Source: Mycobacterium rhizamassiliense
GTDB lineage: Bacteria > Actinomycetota > Actinomycetes > Mycobacteriales > Mycobacteriaceae
Direction: 5' to 3'
NCBI RefSeq assembly: GCF_900157375.1
Contig: NZ_LT721901.1
Location: 4,111,685 to 4,175,684, forward strand
DNA length: 64,000 bases
Below, piece by piece: positions 17,556 through 26,732 of the stretch. The notes beneath the pieces are model-generated. The model did not search any database, had not been told where the DNA came from, and was given only the letters and a program-made list of their open reading frames with translations. The translations under genes and the position numbers were made by a program. Numbering within the stretch: the first letter of the stretch is position 1; each line of letters opens with the position of its first letter.

Positions 17556-18754
17556 CTGCGGTCTGGACCACTTCAACCGTGGGCGAACAGTTTGATGTTC
17601 AGCTCGGCAAGATGCTCGATGCCGCCAAGAATGTTGGCATTCCGAAACCATATCTCGGAAATCGAGCAATTCAATGGGGGAGGATCGATGTTGCGGCCCG
17701 CGGCATTGTCCCAATGACCCGTTCTGACTTGCAACGCTACCGCTTGCGCGAGGGCGACCTCCTGGTCTGTGAAGGCGGTGAAGTCGGTCGGGGTGCGATC
17801 TGGCAGAATCAGTTGCCTGAATGCTATTACCAGAAGGCACTTCATCGGCTGCGCGCGAAGAGTGGTTATGATGCCCGACTGATGCTGGCCTTGCTGCACT
17901 ATTGGTCCTCGGTGGGTGCCTTCTCTGATTTCGTCACTCAGACAAGCATTGCTCACCTGCCGCGCGAGAAGTTCGTGCAAATGCCGCTGCCCCTCCCGTC
18001 CAAAGTTGAACAGTGCTGCATAGGCGATGCGCTTCAAGATGCCGACGATCTTATCGCTACTCAAGAGCGCATCATTACGAAGAAGCAGGCGGTCAAGCAG
18101 GGCATGATCCAGCGGCTCTTCGCGGGTCGCTCACATGCCCCCAGTGGGTGGAGGGACTGCTGCCTCGGAGAGAATCTCCTGGGCCCGCCGCGATACGGGA
18201 TTAACGCTGCTGCTGTGCCACTGCGACCAGGAATTGGCACATATATCAGAATTACCGATATTAACGACGACGGGCGCTTCGACCCGCACCCAAAGGTGGG
18301 CGTTTCGCATCCGAATGCACCTAGCTACATCCTGAAGACGGGTGAACTCGTTATTGCTCGGACCGGAGCGAGCGTCGGGAAATCGTATCTCTACGATCCG
18401 CGTGACGGCGAACTTGTCTACGCTGGTTTCTTGATTAACATCGCCCCCGACCCAAGACGTCTTAACCCAAAATTCCTGGCGCTCTTTATGCAGACGGCGG
18501 ACTACTGGAATTGGGTTGCGCGAACGTCGATGAGAACTGGGCAGCCAGGAATTAATGGCAGTGAATACGCGCAACTGCCGCTCGCACTGCCTAGCATTGA
18601 CATCCAGAACGATGTTGCCAAAAAATTCGCAGATGTCGATCAACAGATTGAAGCACTCGAACGCCGTCTCCACAAATCTATTGCGATCAAGACCGCCATG
18701 ATGCAGCAGCTTCTTACAGGCCGCGCTCGGTTGCGTGCGGAGAGCGCGTTATGA
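17552..18754 (+). CDS. hsdS: Type I restriction-modification system, specificity subunit HsdS
   Basis: 400 residues with the standard two-half layout: target-recognition domain 1, conserved spacer, target-recognition domain 2, conserved spacer. The two spacers are visibly homologous: LPLPSKVEQCCIGDALQDAD with QGMIQRLFAG after it, and LALPSIDIQNDVAKKFADVD with AMMQQLLTG after it. Each half begins with a short strand and contains the TRD loop (LREGDLLVCEGGEVGRG; LKTGELVIARTGASVGKS). The recognised bipartite sequence cannot be predicted by eye. GTG start overlaps hsdM by 4 bp; the stop overlaps the next gene by 4 bp. Confidence 0.95.
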   Translation: MTAVWTTSTVGEQFDVQLGKMLDAAKNVGIPKPYLGNRAIQWGRIDVAARGIVPMTRSDLQRYRLREGDLLVCEGGEVGRGAIWQNQLPECYYQKALHRLRAKSGYDARLMLALLHYWSSVGAFSDFVTQTSIAHLPREKFVQMPLPLPSKVEQCCIGDALQDADDLIATQERIITKKQAVKQGMIQRLFAGRSHAPSGWRDCCLGENLLGPPRYGINAAAVPLRPGIGTYIRITDINDDGRFDPHPKVGVSHPNAPSYILKTGELVIARTGASVGKSYLYDPRDGELVYAGFLINIAPDPRRLNPKFLALFMQTADYWNWVARTSMRTGQPGINGSEYAQLPLALPSIDIQNDVAKKFADVDQQIEALERRLHKSIAIKTAMMQQLLTGRARLRAESAL

Positions 18755-19476
18755 ACACCGAGTGGGCGATCGAGCAGCTAGACGATTTCATCAAGGCCAC
18801 CGCAGTGACCTACGTCCCTTCCCCGCCGAACTCTGCCGGTTTCCATAGCTACAAGACATCGATGTCTGAGGACGAAATCGTCAAACGTGCCCAGGTTATC
18901 GAGCAGATTCTTAACAGAGTAGTTCCGGGCTGGCTTAGCGCGATCAAGAAGAAAGATCGCCAGAAGTGGTCAGTCCATTATGAGGCGTCGATCCGAGCGC
19001 GAGAGGCGCTCCTTCGCGCCGAAGAGGTGCGCAAGAACCTGGGTGAGGACGCGCCGGATCTATCTGCGGCCGAGTTGCACCCATGGATCTGGAACGGCGC
19101 GTCGTCGCTCTGGCAGTCTGGTCACTATCGCGAGGCGGTCGGGGGTGCCATCAAGAAGCTAAACGCGGAGACCCAGAACAAGGTGGGCCGGCGCGATCTA
19201 AGTGAAACGAAGCTCTTCCAGGAGTCTTTCTCCATGGAAGAGCCGAAGGCCGGCAAGGCTCGGCTTCGTCGAGCGAAGGAGGACGGAAGCGACACGTATA
19301 GGTCGGTGCAGCGGGGTGCGATGGCCCTCGCCGAGGGTGTCTTCGCTGGTATCCGCAACCCGCTGAGCCATGAAGCCGACCAGGAACTCTCGGAGCAGGA
19401 GGCCCTGGAGTATCTGGCCGCGCTGAGCGTGCTCGCACGCTGGGTTGACGCATCCGCAGTGGAGTCCGCCTCATGA
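18751..19476 (+). CDS. TIGR02391 (Ymh)-family, HEPN-like protein embedded in the hsd operon
   Basis: 241 residues, helical. The C-terminal half carries the family hallmark GIRNPLSHE. Within it, R202-N-P-L-S-H207 is an R-x4-H motif, the catalytic signature of HEPN ribonucleases, preceded by long helices (HPWIWNGASSLWQSGHYREAV and then the region around residues 185-200). ATG overlaps the hsdS stop, and its own stop overlaps the hsdR start (both ATGA), so it is translated as part of the complex-forming operon. Known parallel: in the E. coli prr locus the HEPN anticodon nuclease PrrC sits at this same place between the S and R genes. RNase activity here is inferred, not shown; a structural or modulatory role is possible. 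Confidence 0.8.
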   Translation: MNTEWAIEQLDDFIKATAVTYVPSPPNSAGFHSYKTSMSEDEIVKRAQVIEQILNRVVPGWLSAIKKKDRQKWSVHYEASIRAREALLRAEEVRKNLGEDAPDLSAAELHPWIWNGASSLWQSGHYREAVGGAIKKLNAETQNKVGRRDLSETKLFQESFSMEEPKAGKARLRRAKEDGSDTYRSVQRGAMALAEGVFAGIRNPLSHEADQELSEQEALEYLAALSVLARWVDASAVESAS

Positions 19477-22400
19477 GCGACGTTGGACAGGTAGAGCGCA
19501 GAGCGCAGGAGCGCGTGGTCAAGCTCTTTCAGGAGCAGCTTCGCTACGACTATCTGGGCAACTGGGAGTACCGCGACGGCAACTCGAACGTTGAGCAACA
19601 TCTGTTGACTCAGAGCCTCAGGGCTCGTGGCTACGGCGACAACGTAATCACTCGTGCACTCGACAAGCTCACTAAGGCGGTAGCAGTTGGCGCGGGCCAT
19701 GACCTGTACGAGGCAAACAAAGACGCATACGAGCTACTTCGATATGGAGTTAAGGTGCAGCCGGGCGCCGGTGAGAGCTTCGAGACTGTCTGGTTGATCG
19801 ACTGGGCAACGCCGGAAGCGAATCACTTCGCACTCGCCGAAGAAGTCACCGTGCTGGGCCTGCACACCAAGCGGCCCGACATTGTGCTGTATGTCAATGG
19901 GCTTGCGCTCGCCACACTAGAACTAAAACGGTCGAAAGTTGCTGTCTCGGAGGGCATCCGACAGACAATTGGCAATCAGGGCAAGCAGTTCATCCGACCG
20001 TTTTTCTCGACTGTGCAGTTCGTGTTTGCCGGCAATGATGTCGAGGGTCTGCGCTACGGCGTCATTGACACACCTGAGAAGTATTGGCTCCAGTGGAAAG
20101 AGCCGTCAGACATCGCGGATCCATTAGACCGCACGTTGCTGCAGCTGTGTAATAAGGATCGGTTCCTTGAGCTGATCCACGACTACATCGTGTTCGACGC
20201 CGGTGTGAAGAAGGGGCCGCGCCACAATCAGTACTTCGGCGTGAGAGCCGCACAGGATCGAATCGGCAAGCGTGAGGGCGGCATCATCTGGCACACCCAA
20301 GGTTCGGGCAAGAGTCTGACGATGGTTTGGCTGGCCAAGTGGATTCGCGAACACCAAGACGATGCGAGGGTTCTGCTGATCACCGACCGCAGGGAACTTG
20401 ATGACCAGATCGAAGGTGTGTTCAACGGCGTCAACGAGCAGATTTATCGCACCAAAAACGGTGCCGACCTGATCGGCACTCTCAACTCATCCGAGGAGTG
20501 GCTGATCTGCTCGCTGGTGCACAAGTTCCGCGGCGTATACACCGATGCCGAAGATGACGATGCGACCGCCGACTTCATCAAAGACCTGAATGCCACGATC
20601 CCCAAGGATTTCAGCGCGAAGGGCAATATCTTCGTTTTCGTCGACGAGGCGCACCGCACGCAGTCGGGCAAGATGCACACCGCGATGATGGCGCTGCTGC
20701 CTGAAGCGATGTTCATCGGCTTCACTGGCACGCCATTACTCAAAGCGGATAAAACCACCAGCATCGAGAAATTCGGTTCGTTTATCCATACCTATAAGTT
20801 CGACGAAGCCGTCGAAGACGGTGTGGTGCTTGACCTTCGCTACGAAGCGCGGAACATCGACCAAGACCTCACATCTCCGGAGAAGGTTGACAAGTGGTTC
20901 GAAGCCAAGACCAAGGGTATGACCGACTTGTCAAAGGCCGAGCTGAAGAAGCGGTGGGGCACGATGCAGAGGGTCGTTTCCAGCGAACCACGCGCCAAGC
21001 AGATCGTGGATGACATTTTTCTTGACATGGAGACCAAACCGCGGCTGGTGGATAGACGTGGCAACGCCATGCTGGTCGGCTCATCGATCTACCAGGCGTG
21101 CAAGTTTTACGAGCTATTCTGCAATGCAGGGTTCAAGGGCAGATGCGCCATCGTCACCAGCTACACGCCGAACGCGAGCGACATCTCGAAGGAGGACTCC
21201 GGCGAGGGCAAGACCGAAAAGCTGCGTCAGTACGACGTATACCGCCGCATGCTCGCGGACTACTTCGGTGAGTCCGAAGATTCTGCAATGGGCAAGGTCG
21301 AACAGTTTGAGAAAGAAGTCAAAGAACAGTTCGTCAAAAATCCAGGGCAGATGCGGCTGCTAATCGTGGTCGACAGGCTCCTCACCGGGTTTGACGCACC
21401 GAGCGCCACCTACCTCTACATCGACAAGAAAATGCACGATCACGGCTTGTTCCAAGCGATCTGCCGTGTCAATCGGCTCGATGGCGAGGATAAGGACTAT
21501 GGCTACATCGTTGACTACCAAGACCTCTTTAATTCGCTCGAAGACGCCATAACCGACTACACCTCAGGCGCCCTCGATGGTTACGAGAAGAAGGACATTG
21601 ACGGCCTGCTCAGCGGCCGGATCGAGAAGGCGCGCGAGGATCTGGAGGAGGGACTTGAACAAATCCGCGCACTCGTCGAACCCATCGCCCCACCCAAGGG
21701 CACGCTGCAGTACCAGCAGTACTTCTGCGCGAAAGAGCAGGGCAACGCTGAGCAACTGAAGGCCAACGAGCCGAAGCGTGTCGAGCTGTATAAGGCCGTC
21801 GCGGCGGTGTCACGCGCTTACAGCAACCTTGCCAACGAGATGAGCGAAGCTGGCTACACCGACGCTGAGGCTGCTGCGATCAAGGCCGAGATCGGGCACT
21901 ACATCGATGTGCGTGCCGAAGTGAAGCTTGGCGCAGGCGAAGATCTCGACTTCAAACAGTACGAGGCTGGCATGCGCTATTTGCTAGACACATACATCCA
22001 GGCCGACGCCAGTGAGGTGGTGTCAGATTTTGAAGACATCGGACTCGTTCATCTGATTGTCAGACTCGGTGCGGGAGCCATCGACAAGTTGCCAAAGGGC
22101 ATCAAGAAGGATCCGGAAGCGGTCGCCGAGACGATCACCAACAACATGCGAAAGGTGATCATCGATGAGCATGCCCTCAATCCGAAGTACTACGACAAGA
22201 TGAGCGAACTGCTTGACGCGATCATCGAACAGCGGCGTCAACAGGCCATCGACTACCAGGAGTACCTGGCTAAGTTGTTGGAGGCGGCAAAGAAACTTGG
22301 GACCGGCGAAGGAACGGGTCACAACTATCCCGATTGGGTGACGGACGGCGCCCGCAAAGCACTCGTCGACATGATGTGGCCGAACGTCGACGTTGCCCGA

Positions 22401-22568
22401 AGCCTTGATCACATTATCCGCATCACCAAGCCGGATGCGTGGGTGGGCAATTCGCTTAAGGAGAAGGTAGTTCTCCGCGCACTCAAGAAGGTCGCACCGG
22501 CAGAATTCAACGATCAGCAGATCCAAGAGCTGTTCAGCCTAGTGAAGGCTCGCGATGAGTACCGCTAA
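19473..22568 (+). CDS. hsdR: Type I restriction-modification system, endonuclease/translocase subunit HsdR
   Basis: 1031 residues, the motor and nuclease of the complex. The N-terminal PD-(D/E)xK nuclease is intact: D136 in KRPDIVLYV and E150-L-K152 in ATLELKRS. The SF2 motor has Walker A QGSGKS (about 276-281), the DEAH box (391-394, VFVDEAHRTQSG), motif III FTGTPLL, and motif VI near QAICRVNRLDGE. The C-terminal third is helical and probably contacts HsdM. All key catalytic residues are present, so restriction should be functional. The last 14 bases overlap the peptidase gene. Confidence 0.95.
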   Translation: MSDVGQVERRAQERVVKLFQEQLRYDYLGNWEYRDGNSNVEQHLLTQSLRARGYGDNVITRALDKLTKAVAVGAGHDLYEANKDAYELLRYGVKVQPGAGESFETVWLIDWATPEANHFALAEEVTVLGLHTKRPDIVLYVNGLALATLELKRSKVAVSEGIRQTIGNQGKQFIRPFFSTVQFVFAGNDVEGLRYGVIDTPEKYWLQWKEPSDIADPLDRTLLQLCNKDRFLELIHDYIVFDAGVKKGPRHNQYFGVRAAQDRIGKREGGIIWHTQGSGKSLTMVWLAKWIREHQDDARVLLITDRRELDDQIEGVFNGVNEQIYRTKNGADLIGTLNSSEEWLICSLVHKFRGVYTDAEDDDATADFIKDLNATIPKDFSAKGNIFVFVDEAHRTQSGKMHTAMMALLPEAMFIGFTGTPLLKADKTTSIEKFGSFIHTYKFDEAVEDGVVLDLRYEARNIDQDLTSPEKVDKWFEAKTKGMTDLSKAELKKRWGTMQRVVSSEPRAKQIVDDIFLDMETKPRLVDRRGNAMLVGSSIYQACKFYELFCNAGFKGRCAIVTSYTPNASDISKEDSGEGKTEKLRQYDVYRRMLADYFGESEDSAMGKVEQFEKEVKEQFVKNPGQMRLLIVVDRLLTGFDAPSATYLYIDKKMHDHGLFQAICRVNRLDGEDKDYGYIVDYQDLFNSLEDAITDYTSGALDGYEKKDIDGLLSGRIEKAREDLEEGLEQIRALVEPIAPPKGTLQYQQYFCAKEQGNAEQLKANEPKRVELYKAVAAVSRAYSNLANEMSEAGYTDAEAAAIKAEIGHYIDVRAEVKLGAGEDLDFKQYEAGMRYLLDTYIQADASEVVSDFEDIGLVHLIVRLGAGAIDKLPKGIKKDPEAVAETITNNMRKVIIDEHALNPKYYDKMSELLDAIIEQRRQQAIDYQEYLAKLLEAAKKLGTGEGTGHNYPDWVTDGARKALVDMMWPNVDVARSLDHIIRITKPDAWVGNSLKEKVVLRALKKVAPAEFNDQQIQELFSLVKARDEYR

Positions 22569-23286
22569 TGCCTACTTGACTGTGCGTGGCATCGACGTTG
22601 ACGTCATCTACAAGGACATCAAAAACTTGCATATTGGCGTCTACCCGCCAATGGGCCGGGTACGCGTCGCCGCACCGCGGCGCCTCGATGACGATCAAGT
22701 GCGACTTGCGGTCATCCAACGTCTGCCATGGATCACGCGTCAACGGCAGCAGCTTCGTGCGGCTGACCGACAGTCGGAACGTGAGATGGTCGTCGGGGAG
22801 TCTCACTACGTTTGGGGCGTCCGGCGTCGACTCAAGGTGGTGGAGCGACCAGGCAGAGCGCACATTGAGATCGACGGCGATCGACTGATTCTTTACGTGC
22901 CAGCCAGCCGAAGCGCGGCGCAGCGACGAAAGATCTTGGATGGCTGGTATCGCGAGCAGCTCCGTCAGGTCATTCCAGATCTGATTGCCAAGTGGGAGTC
23001 GAAGCTCGATGTTCGCGTGCCGGCATGGAATATCCGACGCATGCGAACCAAATGGGGAACCTGCAACCGTGAGACACGGCGCATCACTTTTAATATCGAG
23101 CTGGCAAAGAAGCATCCAGATTGCTTGGAGTACATGGCTGTTCACGAAATAATGCACTACTTTGAGCGTGGCCACGGCGAGCGGTTCACGAAGCTAATGG
23201 ACGATGCGATGTCTGATTGGCGAAGTCGAAGAGACGCGCTTAACGCGGCGCCCCTAGCCAACGAGGCTTGGAGCAACAAGCGATGA
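22555..23286 (+). CDS. YgjP/SprT-like zinc metallopeptidase (DUF45 type)
   Basis: 243 residues. The zinc site is H197-E-I-M-H201 followed by H207 in ERGHGERF, the HExxH-x5-H of YgjP/M48-like peptidases. Upstream, the family motif MRTKWGTCNRETRRITFN (W-G-S/T-C region) and a strand-rich N-terminal domain are present. The gene overlaps hsdR by 14 bases. Such peptidase genes often trail type I restriction operons. Their role there is not established; processing of HsdR or another partner is one guess. GC and codon use match the hsd genes, not the flanks. Confidence 0.88.
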   Translation: MSTANAYLTVRGIDVDVIYKDIKNLHIGVYPPMGRVRVAAPRRLDDDQVRLAVIQRLPWITRQRQQLRAADRQSEREMVVGESHYVWGVRRRLKVVERPGRAHIEIDGDRLILYVPASRSAAQRRKILDGWYREQLRQVIPDLIAKWESKLDVRVPAWNIRRMRTKWGTCNRETRRITFNIELAKKHPDCLEYMAVHEIMHYFERGHGERFTKLMDDAMSDWRSRRDALNAAPLANEAWSNKR

Positions 23287-23431
23287 CTGCGGAGTCGTGT
23301 TGGTCTGGTGGCCTGACTCAAACGAAACGACGCGACACTGTCCCCGGGTGTTCCGCCTGATGAGTTGGAAAGACGATCATCGCTTTTGCCAAGTCGATCC
23401 CGGCATGCCTAAATTCCTGGGCTCGTCAATG

Positions 23432-24970
23432 TCATCGCGAAGTAATCAGCATCTGTTTCCACGTCCTCGGCGTCTGCGACCGAACCAGATCCGACTGCTG
23501 GTACATCTGCCCGCCGGGCGCGACATACTTCCCCGTGCGCGGATCGTAGTGCGCCACCGCGACTGAAGGCCCACCACCAGAACCGTTGGCATTAAACGCA
23601 CTTGGCGCGGCGCCCGCATGGGGCGCTGTTGGCGGTTGGTTGAGCGAACCCGGCGCCCCGGGCCCGGGCGGTGTTCCTCGGGGTTCGGCCCCCTGCGGCA
23701 GAGGCGTTCCTCCGACTGGTCCGAAGGTCCGGTCCTCGATGCCGACCCGGTCATCCGGCGGCACACCCTGGGAAAGCAGGTTGGGATCCAGGGGATAGGG
23801 ACCCGTGCTGCCGCTCGGCAAGCGGCACGTACGGCTTGTCGCTGTTGCAGATTTCGACTGTGGGAGCGCGCTTTCCGGGATGTCCCATGCAGGGATAGTT
23901 CCGCGCCCCGCGCACCGAGATGGGGGAGTCTTGCGGCAGCTTGCAATACAGCCCGTCGGGGGTATCGATCACGCTCGTCTCATCCGGCGACCGCCATTGC
24001 GAGGGCGGCAAGAATCCCACCGTGCAGGCCGGCGGATCCGCGATCGTCAACGTGAAACCACCGACCGCCAGGCCGGTCGAATTGTTGTTGATGCCATAGG
24101 AACCGGCGGCCGCGCCGTACTGCGGCAGGAACACCAGCAGCGTTCCAGCGACGCGTGATACGTCACCCCAGGTCTGGCCGGTGGTGGTCAGGTTCGCCAA
24201 AACACCGGCAGCGTCGGCTTCACCTGAGTCAGCACAGCCGAAACCTCATCGGAGAAGCCAGGTCCGGTGCGCAGCAGCTTGCGGAACTGCGGATCGTCGG
24301 TGACCAGCTGGTCGGTAAAGCCAGCCAGATTGTGCGCCCAGCACCGGGTCGCATCGCTGGTCCGGGCCTGCGCATCCAGAAACGGGACGGCGTCGTCGAC
24401 GAGGCCCCGAGTGTGGTCGGCCACTCCATTGGCGTCGCGCGACAGCGTGGCCGACGAGTTCACCAGCGACTGAAAGTCATAACCGGCCCCGTTGAACGCC
24501 TTGAACGACTCGTCGAGCAGTTGGGAGAGCTTGTCTTTCGGAATGCTGTTGGTCAGCGCGCTCAGCTTGTCCAGCGTCGTCCCGATCGGCGACGGAACGC
24601 TGGTGTCGCGCACCGAAATCACCGACCCGTTGCGCAGATAGGGACCCGACTCCGACCGCGGCACCAAATAAACGTATTGCTCGCCCACCTCCGAGATGCT
24701 GCGCACCGCGGCGTGCACGTCGGCCGGAATCCGCGGGGACTCGTCGATCGACAGCGTCGCCTCGGCACCGTCGGCCGACGGGCCGATCGCGGTCACCTTG
24801 CCGATCTGCACCCCCCGGTAGGTGACATTGCTGTACCGGTACAAGTCGCCGGTGTCGGGCGGCTTCAGCGTCAGGGTCAGCCGGCCGATCCCGAGCAGCA
24901 TCGGCACCTGCATGTACTCGAACACCATCGCCGCCAACTCGACGACTACGACGAATCTTCCGACAGCCAT
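23432..24970 (-). pseudogene. Orphan mceF-type Mce-family gene, broken by two frameshifts
   Basis: Three successive frames add up to one MceF-like protein. The first, 24970 to about 24190, contains VPMLLGIGRLTLTL, NVTYRGVQIGKVTAIGP and EVGEQYVYLVP. The second, about 24200 to 23815, contains GLYCKLPQDSPISVRGARNYP and EICNSDKPYVPL. The third, 23821 to 23432, is Pro/Gly-rich with the terminal VAVAHYDPRTGKYVAPGGQ and SWKDML-like end. The frame changes fall near 24190 and 23818; the second site reads CCGCTTGCCGAGC, where a one-base change restores LPSGSTG. The N-terminal membrane segment is also abnormal. No other mce gene is present, so this is a remnant of a lost mce operon at the island's right edge. 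Confidence 0.75.
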
Positions 24971-25033
24971 ATCCTCAATGACCCCAGTGCCGTTCTACAC
25001 TGACTCCGGTCAGCACGTCGGCAAAGGAGGGTC

Positions 25034-26590
25034 GTGACCGGTATCGGCGCGGTGAGACATCACGTCTCGCCCGAGTTGGCGCGACGCTACGAAGCCGAGG
25101 GCTGGTGGACCCGCGACACTCTCGGTGATCTCCTCGCCCGCGGCCTGAAAGACAACGCCCACGCCACATTTCGCGTCCACTCCAACGAGCGTCCTTACAG
25201 CGGCACCTTCGCCGACGTCGAACTGCTCGCCCGCAAGCTGGCGGCCGGACTGCGCACCCGCGGCGTGGGCCCAGGCGACGTCGTGGCATTCCAACTTCCG
25301 AACTGGGTCGAGGCGGCGGCGACATTCTGGGCGTCGGCATTCCTAGGCGCGGTCGTCGTCCCGATCGTGCACTTCTACGGCCCCAAGGAGCTGCGCTACA
25401 TCCTGGACAGCGTCAAACCGCGCGCCTTCATCACCACCGAGAAGTTCGGGCGCATGACCTACACGCCCGACGTGAGCGCCGACGTGCCGATCGTCGCGCT
25501 GGTTGGGCCGAGCTTCAATGCGCTGATCGACATTGAGCCGATGGACGGCACGGTCGCCGTCGACCCCGCCAGCCCAGCGGTCATCGCGTTCACCTCGGGC
25601 ACCACCAGCGACCCCAAGGGCGTCATCCACAGTCATCAGACCCTGGGTTTCGAAACCCGTCAGCTGTTGGCGAACTACCAGCCCGACCGTGGGCCCCTGC
25701 TCACCGCGCTGCCGGTCGGGCATTTCATCGGCATGCTCGGCGCGTTCCTGCTTCCCGTCGTCGACGGCATGCCTATCGATCTCTGCGACGTCTGGGATCC
25801 GGACAAGGTGATCGACCTGATGGAGACCCACGGCGTGGCCATCGGCGGGGGCCCACCGTACTTCGTCACCAGCCTGCTGGACCACCCTCGCTTCACCCCG
25901 GATCACCTGCGCTACATCAAATACATCGGCCTGGGCGGATCTAGCGTCCCGTCGTCCGTCACCCGGCGCCTTTCCGACGCGGGCATCATCGTGACCCGCT
26001 CCTACGGCAGCAGTGAGCATCCGTCGATCACCGGATCGAAAACCACCGCGCCGGAGGATAAGCGGCTTTTCACCGACGGCCCCGCCCGCCCGGGGGTGGA
26101 GATCCGCATGGCCGACGACGGCGAAATCCTTTCTCGCGGACCGGATCTGTTCCTCGGTTACACCGACCCGGCGCTCACTGCCCGAGCCTTCGACGACGAC
26201 GGCTGGTACCACACCGGCGACATTGGAGTGCTGGACGACGACGGCTACCTCACGCTGACCGACCGCAAGTCCGACATCATCATCCGCGGCGGCGAGAACA
26301 TCAGCGCCCTGGAGGTCGAGGAGATCCTGCTCGGCCTGCCGGCCGTCGCCGAGGCCGTCGTGGTGGCCGCGCCGCATGAACGCCTGGGTGAACGCGCCGC
26401 CGCCGTCTTGCGTCTCAAGCCGGACCATGCGATGCCGACGATGGACGAGGTGCGCGAGCACTTCGAGCGTGCCGGCGTGGCCAGGCAGAAGTGGCCCGAG
26501 GAGCTGCATCAGGTCGACGACTATCCCCGCACGGCCAGCGGCAAGGTGCAGAAATACGTTGTGCGCCAAAGTGTTCGGGAGGCGCAGTAA
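25034..26590 (+). CDS. Acyl-CoA/AMP ligase (FadD-type, ANL superfamily)
   Basis: 518 residues from GTG 25034, preceded by GGAGG. It activates a carboxylic acid as acyl-AMP and then acyl-CoA. The P-loop is AFTSGTTSDPKGV, motif A5 reads RSYGSSEHPSIT, the ribose-binding Asp is in YHTGDIGVLDDDG, and the hinge/lysine motifs are DRKSDIIIRGGENIS and RTASGKVQK, whose Lys catalyses adenylation. The relatively short length and HFYGPKEL region resemble cyclohexanecarboxylate/medium-chain acid ligases. It is divergent from the mceF remnant, which suggests that the lost mce locus once had a fatty-acid or steroid role. Confidence 0.9.
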   Translation: MTGIGAVRHHVSPELARRYEAEGWWTRDTLGDLLARGLKDNAHATFRVHSNERPYSGTFADVELLARKLAAGLRTRGVGPGDVVAFQLPNWVEAAATFWASAFLGAVVVPIVHFYGPKELRYILDSVKPRAFITTEKFGRMTYTPDVSADVPIVALVGPSFNALIDIEPMDGTVAVDPASPAVIAFTSGTTSDPKGVIHSHQTLGFETRQLLANYQPDRGPLLTALPVGHFIGMLGAFLLPVVDGMPIDLCDVWDPDKVIDLMETHGVAIGGGPPYFVTSLLDHPRFTPDHLRYIKYIGLGGSSVPSSVTRRLSDAGIIVTRSYGSSEHPSITGSKTTAPEDKRLFTDGPARPGVEIRMADDGEILSRGPDLFLGYTDPALTARAFDDDGWYHTGDIGVLDDDGYLTLTDRKSDIIIRGGENISALEVEEILLGLPAVAEAVVVAAPHERLGERAAAVLRLKPDHAMPTMDEVREHFERAGVARQKWPEELHQVDDYPRTASGKVQKYVVRQSVREAQ

Positions 26591-26732
26591 CCGGCGGATC
26601 TTGGCGTGCGGCCTGTTCCAGTTGCGGGGCGCGACCCACGTCCCGTCGCCGAGCGTCGCGGTGGCTTGGCAGCCGTGGCCTGCGCGGATCGAGTGCCCAA
26701 AACTTGTCGTACCCCGCTGCCATGATGGCGTT

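Larger units (their letters stand above)
14880..23430 (+). other. Defence island: type I restriction-modification operon with two accessory genes
   Basis: From just after the VOC gene to the mceF remnant, base composition and codon use become visibly more A/T-tolerant than in the flanks. All five genes lie on one strand with overlaps of 4, 4, 4 and 14 bases. No integrase, tRNA or convincing direct repeat borders it, so the boundaries are by composition and content only. Confidence 0.7.

Noticed and set aside
14942..23341. ACACTGTC at both island borders as an attachment-site repeat
   Set aside because: Eight bases are expected by chance over this distance, and no integrase or tRNA is present.
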